DNA of 64,000 nt from DSOI01 sp041394885 (GTDB lineage Bacteria; Acidobacteriota; Terriglobia; Bryobacterales; Bryobacteraceae), in the NCBI GenBank assembly GCA_041394885.1, contig JAWKHI010000028.1, positions 23,031 through 87,030 on the forward strand. The letters run 5' to 3'. Position numbers and translations under genes: made by a program. Below are positions 62,167-64,000 of the stretch, piece by piece. The notes beneath the pieces were generated by a model, which was given only the letters and a program-made list of their open reading frames with translations, was not told the origin of the DNA and did not search any database. Positions within the stretch are counted from its first letter, which is position 1; each line of letters starts with the position of its first letter.

Positions 62167-62640
62167 TTACGCCTTTTTCCGGAGCTGATGTTCGGGATGG
62201 GTGCATCCTTCGAACTCCGCCATGGGCGTCAGCCCATGCCAGCCCAGTTCCTGGCTCAAGCCCTCTTTGGAGGTGTAGTAGCCGTCGATGGTGAGATCCT
62301 TCAACTGGCGGAAAAACGGGTCTTTCCTGGCTTGGAGCGCCGTGAGGATGGCCGTGAGATCCTTGCCGCGCTTTTGTTCCCGCGCCGCCGCGGCCAGCCC
62401 TTTCCGGAACCGGGCCAATTCGTTTTTCCGCCCGGCCAGCGCGCCGTCGATATGCCATTCGACGCCGGCATCGGCCGCTCCCGGAGTGTCGGTGCGGGGG
62501 ATGATGGTTTCCGCCAGATCGCGGATCAGAGACATTTCGTCCTCCCGGAAGGCTTTCGGTTTCTTCGGCGCCTGCTGCGCCAGCGCGGGCAGGGCACCGA
62601 TGGTGACCAGCAAATCTCGCCGGGATGTCATAGCAGCCAT
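62167..62640 (-). CDS. Gluconate 2-dehydrogenase subunit 3 family protein (Tat signal)
   Basis: 157 residues. Start MAAMTSRRDLLVTIGALPALAQ is a Tat signal; ATG 62631 is an alternative. The domain begins FREDEMSLIRDLAETIIPRTDTPGA and ends GYYTSKEGLSQELGW and EFEGCTHPEHQ, both typical of the family. It pairs with the GMC flavoprotein 4 bp downstream and probably carries it through the Tat system. Divergent from the EamA transporter, 19 bp between starts. Confidence 0.9.
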   Translation of the reverse strand: MAAMTSRRDLLVTIGALPALAQQAPKKPKAFREDEMSLIRDLAETIIPRTDTPGAADAGVEWHIDGALAGRKNELARFRKGLAAAAREQKRGKDLTAILTALQARKDPFFRQLKDLTIDGYYTSKEGLSQELGWHGLTPMAEFEGCTHPEHQLRKKA

Positions 62641-62659
62641 CGTACAATAACGGCTTGCC

Positions 62660-63547
62660 GTGGTTTCCAGGTCTCGCTGGGCTGAACTTTCGCTGGTGGG
62701 CGTCACCGTTGTTTGGGGAACGACCTTCACGCTGGTGAAGGACGCGTTGGCCGACGTCTCCACGATCGCCTTTCTGGCGCTGCGTTTTACAATCGGCGCG
62801 CTGCTGCTGGCGGCCATCTTCCGCCGTTCTCTGTTCGCGTCGAATTCGGCGAAACCCACCCTGCGCGGCGGCCTGCTGGCCGGGTGTTGTCTCGCCGCGG
62901 CCTACCTGCTTCAGACGGCTGGCCTCCGTGCCACCACGCCCACCCATTCCGCGTTCCTCACGGCGCTGTGCGTGGTGATGGTACCTTTGCTCGGGATCTT
63001 CGTCTATCAGTCTGTACCACGATGGATGGAAGGTTTGGGCGTCGCAACGGCACTACTCGGCACCGGTTTGCTGACGTCCCCATTCGACCGTGGGGGTTTT
63101 TCACACGGCGACCTGCTGACGGTGGGCTGCGCGTTTGCCTTCGCCTGCCACATCCTTGTATTGGGAGCCTATGCGCCGAAGGCCGATTTGGCGCGCCTGT
63201 CGGTGATCCAGTTGGCCACGGTGGCCGCTCTTGCGCTGGCTACGTTCTGGTGGGCGGAGCCGGTGACCGTGCGTTGGTCCCCGCGCCTGATCGCCGCCGT
63301 CGCGGTGACGTCGGTTCTATGCACCGCGTTAGCCTTTACGGTGCAGGCCTGGGCGCAGCAGCACACCACGGCCACTCGCGCCGCGTTGATATTCTCGTTG
63401 GAACCGGTATCGGCCGCGTTGACGTCTTATTGGGTGGATGGCGAAATATTGGGAGGCCGATCGCTGGCCGGCGCTTTTCTGATATTGGCCGGCGTGATCG
63501 GGGTGGAATGGAAACCTTCTAGTCCTGTTCGGCATCCAATCGAGTGA
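62660..63547 (+). CDS. EamA/DMT-superfamily transporter
   Basis: 295 residues from a GTG start, about ten helices in two repeated halves. The first half has LVGVTVVWGTTFTLVKDAL and ALRFTIGALLLAAIF; the second ends ALIFSLEPVSAALTSYWVDGEILGG, a classic EamA end. DMT proteins export amino acids or metabolites; the substrate is unknown. Its start is 19 bp from the divergent subunit-3 gene. An HtrA gene begins 34 bp after its stop. Confidence 0.92.
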   Translation: MVSRSRWAELSLVGVTVVWGTTFTLVKDALADVSTIAFLALRFTIGALLLAAIFRRSLFASNSAKPTLRGGLLAGCCLAAAYLLQTAGLRATTPTHSAFLTALCVVMVPLLGIFVYQSVPRWMEGLGVATALLGTGLLTSPFDRGGFSHGDLLTVGCAFAFACHILVLGAYAPKADLARLSVIQLATVAALALATFWWAEPVTVRWSPRLIAAVAVTSVLCTALAFTVQAWAQQHTTATRAALIFSLEPVSAALTSYWVDGEILGGRSLAGAFLILAGVIGVEWKPSSPVRHPIE

Positions 63548-63581
63548 AACCGCTAGAATCTTATTGGGAGATCCACTTGTT

Positions 63582-64000
63582 ATGACCTGGGTTGACAAAA
63601 TGAAGCAACAAAAAGTTCTGTCCCTCACCCTGATGTTGGCCACCCTGGCCGTCGGCATCGTGATCGGGACCCTGGTGAACACCGGAGTTCGCGCCGAGAG
63701 AAGCGGAAACGCCACCGACGCCACTCCTCTCAACATTCCTTCGCCCACTCAACTCGGCAACGACTTCACGCAACTGGTCAAGAAGATGGAGCCCGCCGTG
63801 GTTCATGTCAGCACCGAGTACACGGGCAAGCAGGAACGAACCACCGCGCAGCGCCGCGGGCCGCGTCCGCCAGCCGAGGAAGGCGATGAGCAGGGGCTTG
63901 ACCTGTTCCGCCGTTTCTTTGGGGACCGACTGCCGGAAGGCATGCGCGAGGGTCCCGCTCCGCGTCAGCGGCGGCAAGGCACCGGGTCCGGCTTCATCGT
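63582..64000 (+). CDS. HtrA/DegP-type serine protease, N-terminal part (cut by window end)
   Basis: The first 139 residues are visible. One N-terminal hydrophobic segment (VLSLTLMLATLAVGIVIGTLV) anchors or exports the protein. DFTQLVKKMEPAVVHVSTE is the typical start of the trypsin-like domain, followed by an Arg/Pro/Glu-rich insert with LDLFRRFFGDRLPEG and GTGSGFIV at the edge, the usual HtrA sequence just before the catalytic His. The catalytic triad and PDZ domains lie beyond the window. It handles misfolded envelope proteins. Confidence 0.9.
   Translation, partial: MTWVDKMKQQKVLSLTLMLATLAVGIVIGTLVNTGVRAERSGNATDATPLNIPSPTQLGNDFTQLVKKMEPAVVHVSTEYTGKQERTTAQRRGPRPPAEEGDEQGLDLFRRFFGDRLPEGMREGPAPRQRRQGTGSGFI

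Noticed and set aside
60519..62294. 591-codon open frame antisense to the GMC oxidoreductase
   Set aside because: FAD and HEHGTCRMG motifs prove the minus strand is coding; the plus product is His/Arg-rich shadow.

Overview
The window looks like a chromosomal segment of an acidobacterium of the Solibacter/Bryobacter group (Bryobacterales). The evidence is the very high G+C content, two proteins ending in the Solibacter-type C-terminal domain (TIGR03437-like; genes at 41221-43314 and 51555-54671), large TonB-dependent receptor-like barrels, a remnant of an acidobacterial-type orphan permease, many Tat-exported sugar enzymes, and a PVM-like microcompartment shell set. No phage, integrase, transposase or CRISPR array is visible.

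Left part (1-18.1 kb): a secreted repeat protein, a family-5 uracil-DNA glycosylase, a Tat-exported DegT-type aminotransferase, tRNA-Cys, and a compact arginine operon argF-argG-argH-argR plus one unknown gene. All junctions in that operon are ATGA overlaps, and it is preceded by two tandem ARG boxes. Then follow a sulfatase, an outer-membrane barrel, a PNPOx-like protein, a WbuC-type cupin, a D-2-hydroxyacid dehydrogenase, a GH29 alpha-L-fucosidase with a 3' frameshift and a threonine dehydratase. At about 18.1 kb the + strand changes from G-rich to C-rich whichever way genes point, as expected near a replication terminus or at a rearrangement boundary.

Middle part (18.1-41 kb): a membrane protein and a serine hydrolase precede a decayed island (20.9-24.7 kb) with remnants of a PQQ alcohol dehydrogenase-cytochrome c, two LysR heads and an NTF2-like gene. 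Next, on the minus strand, come tRNA-Leu, secG, an RraA-like/sialidase/apionate-lactonase-like cluster, and a membrane operon whose first gene fuses a P1B metal ATPase to an HflK-like SPFH domain, followed by hflC (His-rich N terminus), hflK and a small anchored protein. An O-methyltransferase, a 97-bp tandem repeat, two Tat-exported enolase-superfamily proteins and a split DUF3604-type protein follow on the plus strand.

Right part (41-64 kb): a BACON-repeat protein, a PEGA protein, a Gfo/Idh/MocA oxidoreductase, a rhomboid protease, a permease remnant, a frameshifted class II aldolase, and a shell cluster of one BMC-H and three BMC-P genes. Then come a LysW-like acidic zinc-ribbon protein, a DinB-fold protein, mqnA (futalosine menaquinone route), an NHL-repeat protein, a frameshifted TonB-dependent receptor, a sodium:solute symporter, a GMC oxidoreductase with its Tat-borne small subunit, an EamA transporter and the start of an HtrA protease.

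The theme is scavenging of complex glycans: desulfation, fucose and sialic acid release, outer-membrane uptake, periplasmic sugar-acid chemistry, and possibly compartmentalised aldehyde handling of deoxysugars. Several genes carry single-base frameshifts. Some are clearly decayed; others could be assembly errors.
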